Below, in pieces: positions 8,705 through 17,865 of a stretch of 64,000 nucleotides of DNA. Each line of letters opens with the position of its first letter. The stretch's first letter is position 1. The notes under the pieces were generated by a model. That model saw only the letters and a program-made list of their open reading frames with translations. It did no database searches and was not told where the DNA came from. The position numbers and the translations under genes are program-made. Source of the DNA: Sphingobacterium paucimobilis HER1398 (lineage in GTDB: Bacteria > Bacteroidota > Bacteroidia > Sphingobacteriales > Sphingobacteriaceae); the NCBI RefSeq assembly GCF_000416985.1, contig NZ_ATDL01000012.1, positions 1 to 64,000 on the forward strand, read 5' to 3'.

Positions 8705-11455
8705 TTACCTCCAATTAGTTAAGATTGTTTTCTCCATCCATTGAAACCTGATGGTTTTATAATTCCAAGATACGTAATCTAATAGCATATCGAAAGCCTT
8801 TTGATCAATGGACAGCTCTAAGACGTCGTCCTTCGTGTAAAGTAGGCCTCCTCGTTGTAAAAATCCTTCTCGCAATGCTCCTATTGTCTTTACTTTTTGC
8901 CAATGCATCAGAATAGAGGCTAGCATTTGATTAGATACTTCCATCTCTTCTTTGGTCAAATCCAAAGAATTCGGAAGCGCTTTATCTATTCTTATCCCTG
9001 TTAAAATCTTATTGAAATATAATTCATGCTCCGGGTATTCGGTATTTCCGAAAATTAGGTATTGAATCAAAAAAACAGCTCTTATTTGCTTTTCCTGATT
9101 GCAAAACTGTCCGTTTTCGGTGTACTTTAAAATGGAAAATAACCGTGGCAAATAAGCCGCAATTAATATGACCCCGGCATTATGAACCTCTCGAAATGTA
9201 TTAATATCGGCTACCTCATCATTATCGTTGTCCTGCTCCATAATACGCTGTAACTTTTCTTGTTGAATGGCAGCTTGTAATAAAGGACTACGCTCTGATA
9301 AAATCGTCAATTGTTGTAAACAATCACTCTTTTGGTTTGGCACCGGGACTTGACCGAGTAACCAAGAAAGTATAAAACGTAAAATATCTAACTGTGAATG
9401 GCCTGAATGGGAACTCCTATAGCGTCCAAGGACAAACAACATATGTTTCTTATCAATCCGTAAGACTGTCTGCCTATCGAACACTCCTAAAATACTAGCT
9501 AAAAGATCTAAGATGGGGTGTATGAATGCGTTTTCAGCAGCCTCATCAGCTGAATTTGATTTCGGATCATTGATCGGATCTTTTTTGTTAATAACCACTG
9601 CGTATTTTCGAAGGTCATTTAAAACCTTAAATAAATCATAAGGCACTTGATATCCAACATCGCCTATATTGTCTGTTAGGATCTTAATTATGACATCTTT
9701 CTTAATGTTATAATGGTCGGAAAGCTTTGCCAGTACCTGCTCTACAAAATACTTCTTATTCAATGACTGCCGATAGCCGCCCAGCAATGTCTGTAAAATG
9801 AAAAGCCACTTTATAGTTGTGAACTTCCCTCCTAATTTTAGGGCTGTAAATTTACTGTTTTCAAGTAGATCGAGATAGGAAGCGTAGTGGATAATCCATT
9901 CAGCATCTTTTTTAAAGTTTACTTTAATAAAATGCTGAAGTGCTATAGGATCTAGTCTTTCGATGAACTTTATACCTTCTGTCGAAGATTCTACCCATTC
10001 TTTTAGTCTATCAATCTGGTCTACAGTCAACACAACTTGACGTCGAATGGCTAAAATAATATGATCTTTATGAACAGAAACCAACCCCTTTGATTTTGTT
10101 GGGGATGGTTCATATTTGTTTAACAGCTCTTTCCAGATACTCAAAAGCACTTTGTCATTTTGAAACACCTTATCACCTATGCTCCAATAATTCAACAATT
10201 GAATAGCTTGTAAATTATAATGGGCAGCAATTTTTAAAATAACCTTTTCGACAAAATACTTTCTATTAAAATTAGCCCCGTTATTCTGAAAGAGAATGGG
10301 AAATATAATTTGCCACTTTAATAAACGAAATTCGCCCCCGGCTTTCCCTTGTAATAAGCCCTTTTGTTGATTTTGGTCTAAGACAGATGTATAATTGCGA
10401 ATAAAAGGGGCTTCATTAGGTATTACAAAGTCTACCAGGGTTAGTATCTCCTGCTCATTCAACAATTGTAGCAAATAAATGGAGTTGTCACTTTTTAACA
10501 ACTGGATCAACGTGTTCTTTTCTCTTTTTAAGCCGTCTAAAAGGGTGCCTTCTATCTGGGCAATCAATTGAATCCAATGCCGCCAATTTTTGCGTTTAAC
10601 GATACCTCGCTTCTCTTCTTGAAAGAGATTTTGCAAGATCAGATATAGCTCGCCTGAAATATGATCTTCGTTTTGATCTGTCCATAGCAACCGCAAAAGG
10701 TGATTATAATTAATATTATAATGATTCCCTATTTTTACGATCGTCTGTTTGACAAACATCTTCTTATTAAAATAAGTAGTCTGCATGGTCAACACATAAG
10801 CGTAAATGACCTTCCACACGGCGTACTGATAATTGGTTTCAGTGATTTGCGGTTGGGTCAAACGCTTATACTTTTGTTTTAAAGCCTTTATATAGCTAAC
10901 AATAAATTGGCTATCATTCGGAGCCAGTAACTTGATACCCGCATAAAGTGATTTTTCTTCTAATTGGTAAATAATCCGTTCCTGCAAACTTGTATAATGG
11001 CCGTGAGTACGTAGAAATTTATATAACGCAGCACTATTATTTTTTAGGATTTCTAAAAATAAATCCTGTAAATTGAATGAACTATCGCCTGGTCTCCAAA
11101 GTAGATGCCCGTGCAGTAAATAATGGAATAACAACTCGGTTCGATCGCGTCTTGCTTTTGTAATGACTTCCTCTCCTTGGTGTTTTTTTACAACCTTTAT
11201 TAACTCTCGTTCAAGGATGGTCTCGTATTGTACAAGAAATTCTTTTTTGAAATTATTAGCTCCAATTGGCGGTAAATCTAATATGAGCTTATCAATTTCT
11301 AAATGCACATTTGGATTGCTCCACTCCAATAATACCCGATCGGTCACGCGTTCTAATAGGTCTGACCAGGCTGTATTAAAATCAGCATGCAAATCCCGAA
11401 AAAACGATTCGTCTTTTCCGATGAAATTTAATGTTATCTTATCGACCTGATTCAC
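8705..11455 (-). CDS. eCIS tape-measure protein (Afp14-like)
   Basis: The 916-residue protein matches the contractile-injection-system tape-measure family. The N-terminus (ITLNFIGKDESFFRDLHADF, later HLEIDKLILDLPPIG) is the family hallmark, and the protein is large and helix-rich without a signal peptide. Tape-measure proteins set tube length. Three internal repeats of ~169 residues are visible. Each ends with an F/L-N-x-K-x-FVxxxxxKIxxHYN block at ~229-247, ~396-414 and ~565-583. Neighbours are a baseplate gene upstream (9-base gap) and the small cargo-like gene downstream (12-base gap). Confidence 0.85.
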   Translation of the reverse strand: MNQVDKITLNFIGKDESFFRDLHADFNTAWSDLLERVTDRVLLEWSNPNVHLEIDKLILDLPPIGANNFKKEFLVQYETILERELIKVVKKHQGEEVITKARRDRTELLFHYLLHGHLLWRPGDSSFNLQDLFLEILKNNSAALYKFLRTHGHYTSLQERIIYQLEEKSLYAGIKLLAPNDSQFIVSYIKALKQKYKRLTQPQITETNYQYAVWKVIYAYVLTMQTTYFNKKMFVKQTIVKIGNHYNINYNHLLRLLWTDQNEDHISGELYLILQNLFQEEKRGIVKRKNWRHWIQLIAQIEGTLLDGLKREKNTLIQLLKSDNSIYLLQLLNEQEILTLVDFVIPNEAPFIRNYTSVLDQNQQKGLLQGKAGGEFRLLKWQIIFPILFQNNGANFNRKYFVEKVILKIAAHYNLQAIQLLNYWSIGDKVFQNDKVLLSIWKELLNKYEPSPTKSKGLVSVHKDHIILAIRRQVVLTVDQIDRLKEWVESSTEGIKFIERLDPIALQHFIKVNFKKDAEWIIHYASYLDLLENSKFTALKLGGKFTTIKWLFILQTLLGGYRQSLNKKYFVEQVLAKLSDHYNIKKDVIIKILTDNIGDVGYQVPYDLFKVLNDLRKYAVVINKKDPINDPKSNSADEAAENAFIHPILDLLASILGVFDRQTVLRIDKKHMLFVLGRYRSSHSGHSQLDILRFILSWLLGQVPVPNQKSDCLQQLTILSERSPLLQAAIQQEKLQRIMEQDNDNDEVADINTFREVHNAGVILIAAYLPRLFSILKYTENGQFCNQEKQIRAVFLIQYLIFGNTEYPEHELYFNKILTGIRIDKALPNSLDLTKEEMEVSNQMLASILMHWQKVKTIGALREGFLQRGGLLYTKDDVLELSIDQKAFDMLLDYVSWNYKTIRFQWMEKTILTNWR

Positions 11456-11464
11456 TTTCTACAA

Positions 11465-13384
11465 TTAAGATGCTTTGCGAATATTCAGAAATGACGTAAG
11501 AACCGCCGCATGGACAGTTGCTGCTTGACCATCGTTAACTGCCATAGCCCGTCGCCATGCAGCGTAGGTAATGTGGAAGTTCTCCAAATCGTCTTGTGCT
11601 AAACCATGCAACCTATAGCGTAAATGAACAGGAAATCTATCGTATAAAAACTCATCTAAAAATCTGTCTATTTGAAAGGCGGTATTGTGGGGATCGATCA
11701 GATCCTTAGGGTAAACTATCGAAATCAAATCTTTATCATCGTCTTGTCCTAATAAAATATATTCAATAAAATAGAAGCGCTGTTGGTGCTCCATTCTATT
11801 CATTTGACGGATAAAATGAATAAAGAGATAGGCTTGTTCAATGATTATATCGCTATCGGAGCAAAGTAAGCTCATCTCTATTTCCAGTCTTCCGGTGGGA
11901 CTTCTAAATAATAAAGAGTAATCATCTCCTTCAACTTTCAATTTATAATTTTCTACATCTGTACCGTATATTAAAATATCTTCGGGTAAAACAGCATGCC
12001 ATATCAGAGATAACATATCTTTCATTTTACCAAATACATCTTCGTCGCTCTCAGCAATAGGATACACTATAACCGGTATACTTTGATAATAATACTGTTC
12101 GTCGACCAGAAGAAGGCTTTTGTACCTTTCTTTGAAGAGTTCGTTGCTGATGACGCGCACGCCTCTAAAGTGAAACGGTCTACGATTGGTAAATCGCAAA
12201 GAGATTATTTCCTCGAGCAGGTCTTGAAGACTACAAATGCTATTGGGATCGTAGATGTTGCAGGCCCGAAACCGATGCTCATTAAGTTGGGGTAATCTGC
12301 TGATCAACCGAGCTCTTTTGGAATTCAGGCTGTCTGTATCCAAACTTCCGAAGAGGTGCTGTGTGTTTTCATCGTAAATAGCATCTAACATGTTTAGATA
12401 TGCAAATTTCTGAACACTGTTAAATCTTTCTTTTTGAAAGGCAATAGCGGCTGCTTCTTGTTTCTTTTCATCAATAATTTCTTCTCCGTTTACGATTTGA
12501 ACGTTTGCTATTCGCGATGTCGGCACCACTGCGCCAATGTCAAATAATTGATGGACGCTATCCATCTTTTGCAAATGATTGGCCATTAAATAGTCAAAAT
12601 TCAAGAGATACCCCTTTAGCTGTAATACCCGGGCCTTGTAATCTGGATCTTCGTGTGAGGGTATGCCTCTTTTACTAATGCCGTATAGCTCTGGAAAGTC
12701 ATATTGAATAGTTTGGTAGTCTGGTGTAAACAATTTGCTTTCGTCCATGTCTTCCTGCGCTGAAAACGTTGGAAAATCGTAGCTATTGTGATGTCTATAC
12801 TTGCGTGATTGATACAAGTTTTTGTTAGGTACTTGACTAAATGCAAAATGAAATACATTGCCCAAGTTTTCTCCTAGATTTCGATTCTTATGGTATAGCG
12901 CTTTAACCTCTTTTTCTAAGGTATAAATACCTGATCTATCATACCCACTATTGCGCTGTAGAAATATATCATAGCTCCGATCTATCTTATTATAATACAC
13001 TTCGACTCCGGAGACTCTCGCTCCAAAAAAATCAACAAAGAGTTCTTCATAGTCTTGTTCTGTTACCACCACTTTGGCATCGACCCGTATGCCTGAGGGA
13101 TTTTCGAAGGTATACAACTGCTCTCTGGACTGTAGTCCCTTCTGGCTATAATCCTTGTCTTCTAGATTTTTGAACAGGTAATTTTCAAGAGAAAAAAGCT
13201 GCCGGAAATAAATATCATACAACCCATAGTTTAGGTAGTCTGCGATCGTTATACCCGGATCGTGGACGTTGTGATCTGTCCACAGATTTCCGCTTAACTC
13301 GATAATCCGATCTAAAGACCTTGACTGAAGATGGCTATAGTAATTGTCTTGAATATTACGTTTTTTGATTATCGGCTTTTTCAT
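11465..13384 (-). CDS. eCIS baseplate component (Afp12-like)
   Basis: The 639-residue cytoplasmic protein has an N-terminal block SGNLWTDHNVHDPGITIADY (~32-51). This is the motif of the large eCIS baseplate/wedge proteins encoded beside baseplate J (the gp7-like slot, Afp12/Pvc12). The rest has no other recognisable domain. Its start overlaps the end of the fibre-like gene by 29 bases, and it is followed 9 bases later by the tape measure. Length, position and motif all agree with a wedge component. Assignment to the Afp12 slot rather than a second J-type protein rests on gene order. Confidence 0.75.
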   Translation of the reverse strand: MKKPIIKKRNIQDNYYSHLQSRSLDRIIELSGNLWTDHNVHDPGITIADYLNYGLYDIYFRQLFSLENYLFKNLEDKDYSQKGLQSREQLYTFENPSGIRVDAKVVVTEQDYEELFVDFFGARVSGVEVYYNKIDRSYDIFLQRNSGYDRSGIYTLEKEVKALYHKNRNLGENLGNVFHFAFSQVPNKNLYQSRKYRHHNSYDFPTFSAQEDMDESKLFTPDYQTIQYDFPELYGISKRGIPSHEDPDYKARVLQLKGYLLNFDYLMANHLQKMDSVHQLFDIGAVVPTSRIANVQIVNGEEIIDEKKQEAAAIAFQKERFNSVQKFAYLNMLDAIYDENTQHLFGSLDTDSLNSKRARLISRLPQLNEHRFRACNIYDPNSICSLQDLLEEIISLRFTNRRPFHFRGVRVISNELFKERYKSLLLVDEQYYYQSIPVIVYPIAESDEDVFGKMKDMLSLIWHAVLPEDILIYGTDVENYKLKVEGDDYSLLFRSPTGRLEIEMSLLCSDSDIIIEQAYLFIHFIRQMNRMEHQQRFYFIEYILLGQDDDKDLISIVYPKDLIDPHNTAFQIDRFLDEFLYDRFPVHLRYRLHGLAQDDLENFHITYAAWRRAMAVNDGQAATVHAAVLTSFLNIRKAS

Positions 13385-14096
13385 AGCTATGAAGAAGTGT
13401 TAGATTACAATTGATTAATGCTGAAGAATCATTATAATTGGTTTTGGTGCGTACCTGCAATTGGTAATTGACGGCCCCGTTCTTATCCTTTACTTTCTTC
13501 CAACGTAGTTTCAGACGATTGCCCCAAAAACCATAATGAGAACTAATGGTTCTTATTTTCCGACCACTACCAAAAGCTTGTGTCGCCCAACCTACTAAAA
13601 CGGCGTACTTTCCATTCCCGCTCCTGCCGTGAACAGATGCCGAAACTTCCATAGCGTATACGCCATAGTTCAGCGCCGTAATCGTATGCCACTTGCCATC
13701 GGCGGCCATACCACTCACACTAGCTCCTTTTCTAACCCCACTAATGCTAAAATCGCCATTGATATTTAGATCGCCTTCAATATTAGTTGTTGGAGATCTA
13801 ACTTCTAATACTTCTTTGCTTTGATTGTCACGTGAGAAGCCTTTCAAATAGTTCTGTAATACAAGCTTACTGTTTTGAAAGAAAAACTTCCAGGAAACTT
13901 TCTCTTCTTCGCATAACGTAATTATTGTTTTATTAGATCCTTTTGCTGTTAACTTTAACCCGTCATTATCACTTTTTGTATAGCCATCATCTAGCTTATT
14001 GACCGTTGAATCAATCAAATCACTAAAATCGGATTCTGTTGGTCTTTTTCCGTTTTTAAAAAAGTTTTTCAGCAGATCTCTACCACGTTCAGCCAT
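13356..14096 (-). CDS. eCIS tail-fibre-like / adhesin protein
   Basis: I prefer the ATG at 14096 (MAERGRDLLKNFF), 16 bases after the baseplate J stop; a longer frame begins at 14132 inside that gene. The first ~40 residues (NGKRPTESDFSDLIDSTVNK) resemble the attachment segment of Bacteroidota tail-fibre-like proteins. The middle has short beta-repeat-like strings (NIEGDLNINGDFSISG). The C-terminal ~130 residues form a Gly/Trp-rich globular domain (KWHTITALNYGVYAMEV to LQVRTKTNY). The layout (base anchor, short shaft, head) fits a host-binding fibre, but it is much shorter than Afp13. Target range cannot be told from sequence. Confidence 0.6.
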   Translation of the reverse strand: MAERGRDLLKNFFKNGKRPTESDFSDLIDSTVNKLDDGYTKSDNDGLKLTAKGSNKTIITLCEEEKVSWKFFFQNSKLVLQNYLKGFSRDNQSKEVLEVRSPTTNIEGDLNINGDFSISGVRKGASVSGMAADGKWHTITALNYGVYAMEVSASVHGRSGNGKYAVLVGWATQAFGSGRKIRTISSHYGFWGNRLKLRWKKVKDKNGAVNYQLQVRTKTNYNDSSALINCNLTLLHSYEKADNQKT

Positions 14097-14112
14097 TGTA
14101 CTGTTCTTTAGA

Positions 14113-17100
14113 TTAAATAATAAAATTGCCACCGATACTCATCTCTTTGACACCAAAGGTCGATAAGTGATCTTCTCCCCAATTAATGAGGTGATTGTTC
14201 GAAGGGACTAATACGGCATTGGGCTTGGATACAGTGATACTCCCGTCGCTGATTAACTGGTCTCCGATCAGAAAGATTGTTTCCTTGATAAACACATCGT
14301 TGTAGCTTTTACATAGCTGTATACCTATTAGGTCGTTAATTGCTATCAATTGTCCAAATTCATTAACTAGATCTTCATGTAGTCTTTTAAGACTAAACTG
14401 ATGGTCAAAATCTGGACTCGTATTGGTAGCGAGCCAAGGAGCAATACTATTATTGATCATTTGTATTAGTTTTTTCATATTTCTTGCCGAGAAGTAACCT
14501 CTTAATGTAAACCGACACTTGATAATCAACTCCTCATACAATGGATTAATAACCCTTAAATTGTTTATATATGGTGAAATAAGTTGACGCATATAATTCT
14601 CAACTTCAAAGATCAGATAAGGTGAAGCTAATGGATACTTGGTGTTACTTGTATCATTTGTAGGTACGATAACCAGATAAAGGCTAAACTGATCGGAAGT
14701 AGCATGGGGCAAAGTAATGCACTTTACACTACCAATTTCAACGAATCGTTGAAGTATTAATTCTTCATAGTCTCGTCGTGTAACGGCTCTACCTCTATGT
14801 CTGTTATACGCTGATATTCTCAAAAATACTTCCTCCGCTGTTTCTTTATTTCTGCCACCATAAAAAGGTGTTATACGGTTTACTTTGCCGATTCCTGGAA
14901 CTATAGCATCCTCCTCTATTTCTCCATCATTCGCGTTAAGAATTATTTCATCTTGGCTATCAACTGGTGTCACCAATTCTAATTTGACAACATTCGCATA
15001 AACGCCCCGTATTTCGGGAAAATGGATTTGATCGCAAGAATCGTAGTTTATTCTAACCCAAAGTAGCCCATCATGATCATACAATTCAGGTTCTATGTGT
15101 TCCGGAAAATGTAAAATCAATGCTCCGTTTATGAGTAAGCCCATGGTCTCATCCCTACTAATCAGACCTGGTGCCGCTCTCCTCCAACACAGGGGATTGC
15201 CTAAGTACAAACTGACATTGCCCAAAAAATCACGCTGTTCGTAAATTGATTTACTCTCTAAATTTTCTGTCTCGAAAGGGGATAGGTCGAAGAAAAGGCT
15301 AACATATTCTCCTGCGTTAATATTCTTCAGAGCGAATAAAATATTTCTCCCTTTCAGATTAGGAAGGAGTACGAGATCACTATTATCTATCTTGTTTTGA
15401 TTCGAAAAATTATCTAAAGGTACTATTGGTGCAAAAAAAGAATGTCTATCATTATTCGAAAGCCCATAAGCTATACTATCCCTCGATTTATAATCTATAG
15501 TGATGCGATTGAGAATGGGCTGGACTGGAGGAGGAATTGTTGGATTTCTTTTCTTCCCTGAACTTTTTAGCAATTGTTCCGTAAATAGTTTACGATATGT
15601 TTCGTCCCCAAATCCAATTTTGGGCTGGTCCAGTGTTATCTGAATAAAGCCTTCTCTAGATTGCATAGAATAAACATACTTTTCTTCTTTTACATTTGTC
15701 GCAATCATCTTGTCGATATTCACGTTGCCTATTCTTGAAACTTGGGACAACTGCTTTGTCAAGGCATTATTCTCAAAAAGATTAAATGTCCTTTTTCCTT
15801 CTGGCGATTTCCACTCAAAGTCTAAAAGGTACTTGATATCAACTTTAAAACTGGTGTTGTCTATTCCCCTATGATAGTCTTTGTAATGTTCCTGCAGGTT
15901 CTCTGAATCCGACAATAATTTATCCCACTTCAAATTAATGGTTATTTCTGTGGTGTTTTTTATGCTTGATTCGTAGTTACCAATTATAAACCAAGATCCT
16001 TTATTAGCAGTTATACCAAATGGGAGAAATGGCGTTGAATTGTCTATCTTCCCTAACTCATTATATACCTGTACGTCAGCCACATTTTCGACGATTGCGC
16101 TTAGTTCGACTTTTCTTACGAGCATATTTGCCAATAAATCGATATCATACTTGGAAGAATCTAGATTGACAATAATATTTAGTACAGGACATTCGCTATC
16201 GAACCCCTGAATATCTTTTGAACATGCTACAACTGGATTAAACGACTCTGAAAGGCTAAAATTAAAACATATCTCTCCTGAGATCAGATCCATGTCGATC
16301 GTCTTATATTCAATTGTCTCCCAGCCAGACGCTGTACTAATGCTCAATTTAAATAATTCGCTGACTTCTATTTTTGATTTTACACTTGTTGAATATAAAT
16401 CTTTGTTATCATTCTTTTTAAAATATAAAGTGGCTTTTACTGTGCGGCGACCCTCTTTTAGAAAAAGTATCGGACTTGAGACACGGACACCGACTTCGAT
16501 ATCTATCCCCTTGACCTCAACGACATTATTATCGAGAAGTAAATATTCCTGTACGTTATAACGGCTTATGGAAGGAATCGCCCTAGCACTGTTATCATTC
16601 AATAAATATAACTTTTCAATCGCTCCATTACCAATCTCGACATCTTTAAGAGATTGATATAAAGAAAGATGATCCCCTCGTCTTACTTTATACGTCGTGC
16701 CCTGAGGAAGCAATATGGATCTATCCGTTATATTCTCGAGAGATATCCAAACATTGTCGGGAATCATCCCGTGAGGCACAACGCCCAAAATACTTTCAAA
16801 ATAATAATCCGGCAGCTTTGCCCAACGTTGGTTAAATAGATTAGCTGTTTCAGCCAAATTCTGTATAAAACTGATTACTAAAGACCAACTAGGGTCCATA
16901 TCTCCATTCCATTCTTTATTTTTATATGCTTTAAGAATAGAGGTCTCTCCTTGTTCAAATAAGTCCCAAAAAAAATCATCTTTAGGGTGTGGTAACGAAT
17001 CAGGATGGCACATCTTAATAAATGAGGCTATCTCTAAAAAATCTATTAGCAGCTTCTCCGGATTATCTTCAACAACCTTGGGAGAAATGATATTTTTAAT

Positions 17101-17136
17101 TCTTTGAAATCGTTGAAACTGACTTAATCCGCTCAT
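14113..17136 (-). CDS. eCIS baseplate J / gp6-like wedge protein (Afp11-like)
   Basis: The 1007-residue protein is the largest structural gene of the operon. Around residues 765-805 lies the baseplate-J signature RHRGRAVTRRDYEELILQRF followed by VKCITLPH, typical of eCIS gp6-like proteins. The N-terminal ~150 residues have the acidic/aromatic opening seen in the family (DFFWDLFEQGET). These proteins form the ring of wedges around the spike. It follows the gp25-like gene by 37 bases. No frameshift or truncation is seen. Confidence 0.85.
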   Translation of the reverse strand: MSGLSQFQRFQRIKNIISPKVVEDNPEKLLIDFLEIASFIKMCHPDSLPHPKDDFFWDLFEQGETSILKAYKNKEWNGDMDPSWSLVISFIQNLAETANLFNQRWAKLPDYYFESILGVVPHGMIPDNVWISLENITDRSILLPQGTTYKVRRGDHLSLYQSLKDVEIGNGAIEKLYLLNDNSARAIPSISRYNVQEYLLLDNNVVEVKGIDIEVGVRVSSPILFLKEGRRTVKATLYFKKNDNKDLYSTSVKSKIEVSELFKLSISTASGWETIEYKTIDMDLISGEICFNFSLSESFNPVVACSKDIQGFDSECPVLNIIVNLDSSKYDIDLLANMLVRKVELSAIVENVADVQVYNELGKIDNSTPFLPFGITANKGSWFIIGNYESSIKNTTEITINLKWDKLLSDSENLQEHYKDYHRGIDNTSFKVDIKYLLDFEWKSPEGKRTFNLFENNALTKQLSQVSRIGNVNIDKMIATNVKEEKYVYSMQSREGFIQITLDQPKIGFGDETYRKLFTEQLLKSSGKKRNPTIPPPVQPILNRITIDYKSRDSIAYGLSNNDRHSFFAPIVPLDNFSNQNKIDNSDLVLLPNLKGRNILFALKNINAGEYVSLFFDLSPFETENLESKSIYEQRDFLGNVSLYLGNPLCWRRAAPGLISRDETMGLLINGALILHFPEHIEPELYDHDGLLWVRINYDSCDQIHFPEIRGVYANVVKLELVTPVDSQDEIILNANDGEIEEDAIVPGIGKVNRITPFYGGRNKETAEEVFLRISAYNRHRGRAVTRRDYEELILQRFVEIGSVKCITLPHATSDQFSLYLVIVPTNDTSNTKYPLASPYLIFEVENYMRQLISPYINNLRVINPLYEELIIKCRFTLRGYFSARNMKKLIQMINNSIAPWLATNTSPDFDHQFSLKRLHEDLVNEFGQLIAINDLIGIQLCKSYNDVFIKETIFLIGDQLISDGSITVSKPNAVLVPSNNHLINWGEDHLSTFGVKEMSIGGNFII

Positions 17137-17173
17137 TAATTCATTTAAATTATTAATCCATCATAAATGACAT

Positions 17174-17566
17174 CTAGGGTGTTAGGTAAAACGGAAACAC
17201 TAGATTGTCTTCAATATTTGTAGACCGAATGATGTATTCTATTTTGATCCATAGTATTCCTTCGGCATCATGTTTGGTAACTACATCTATATTCGAAACT
17301 GTAATTCTCGGTTCTCCTTTGCTAATGGCATCTTTTAATTCGTCAGCGATTAGCGTTTTTTCTGTCGAATCGATTACAGAAAAGACCCATTTTTTTAGTG
17401 TGGAACCATAGTTGGCCCGAAAAATACGTTCCCCTTTATTGGTCGATAATAAGACATGAAGGCTCTCTCTGACATCTAATGTATACTCGGACATCTGAAC
17501 ACCATTCTTGGTAAACGATGGTGGAAAGGACCAACCTCTGCCTAAAAAATCTATTTTTTTTGTCAT
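17174..17566 (-). CDS. eCIS gp25-like baseplate protein (Afp9-like)
   Basis: Starting at the ATG at 17566 (MTKKIDFLGRGWSFPPSF), the protein has 130 residues and overlaps the PAAR stop as ATGA, a sign of translational coupling. The longer frame from 17590 lies inside the PAAR gene. Family marks are FLGRGWSFPPSF, VRESLHVLLSTNKGER and FRANYGSTL (the lysozyme-like gp25/GpW fold). This protein bridges wedges and sheath in contractile tails. Confidence 0.9.
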   Translation of the reverse strand: MTKKIDFLGRGWSFPPSFTKNGVQMSEYTLDVRESLHVLLSTNKGERIFRANYGSTLKKWVFSVIDSTEKTLIADELKDAISKGEPRITVSNIDVVTKHDAEGILWIKIEYIIRSTNIEDNLVFPFYLTP

Positions 17567-17862
17567 CCGCCTATTAAAACATTTACACAACCTAGTACTA
17601 TGCTGCCCCCATGCGCACAGGGGTCGCCTAGTCTAGCTGCGGGTTTGCCTCCTATAAAAACTGTTTTTGAACCACTGACAATGCTGTCTGGTGGCCCGGT
17701 GCATACACATGCATCTCCAACTACCGCGGCTGGTAGACTACCTATTAAAACAGTGGGTATCCCCGGACCTATAATGGGACCTCCCACATGCGGAACAGGT
17801 GGTATTCCAGGGGTAACCATTGGACATAGGTGGAGGTCTGTAATTCTTGCTGCTGCTGACAT
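17563..17862 (-). CDS. PAAR-domain spike-tip protein
   Basis: The 99-residue Gly/Pro/Cys-rich protein has the PAAR pattern: AAARITDLHLCPMVTPG, three repeated hydrophobic beta units (PTVLIGSLPAAVVGD, TVFIGGKPAARLGD, CVNVLIGG) and Cys/His residues placed to hold a metal. PAAR proteins form the sharp tip on the VgrG-like spike. The domain spans the whole protein, with no toxin extension. It sits 3 bases after the spike gene and overlaps the gp25 gene by 4 bases. Confidence 0.92.
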   Translation of the reverse strand: MSAAARITDLHLCPMVTPGIPPVPHVGGPIIGPGIPTVLIGSLPAAVVGDACVCTGPPDSIVSGSKTVFIGGKPAARLGDPCAHGGSIVLGCVNVLIGG

Positions 17863-17865
17863 TAT

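Noticed and set aside
12616..12858. 80-residue minus-strand ORF inside the baseplate gene
   Set aside because: It is an alternate frame of the 639-residue baseplate gene with no family signature.
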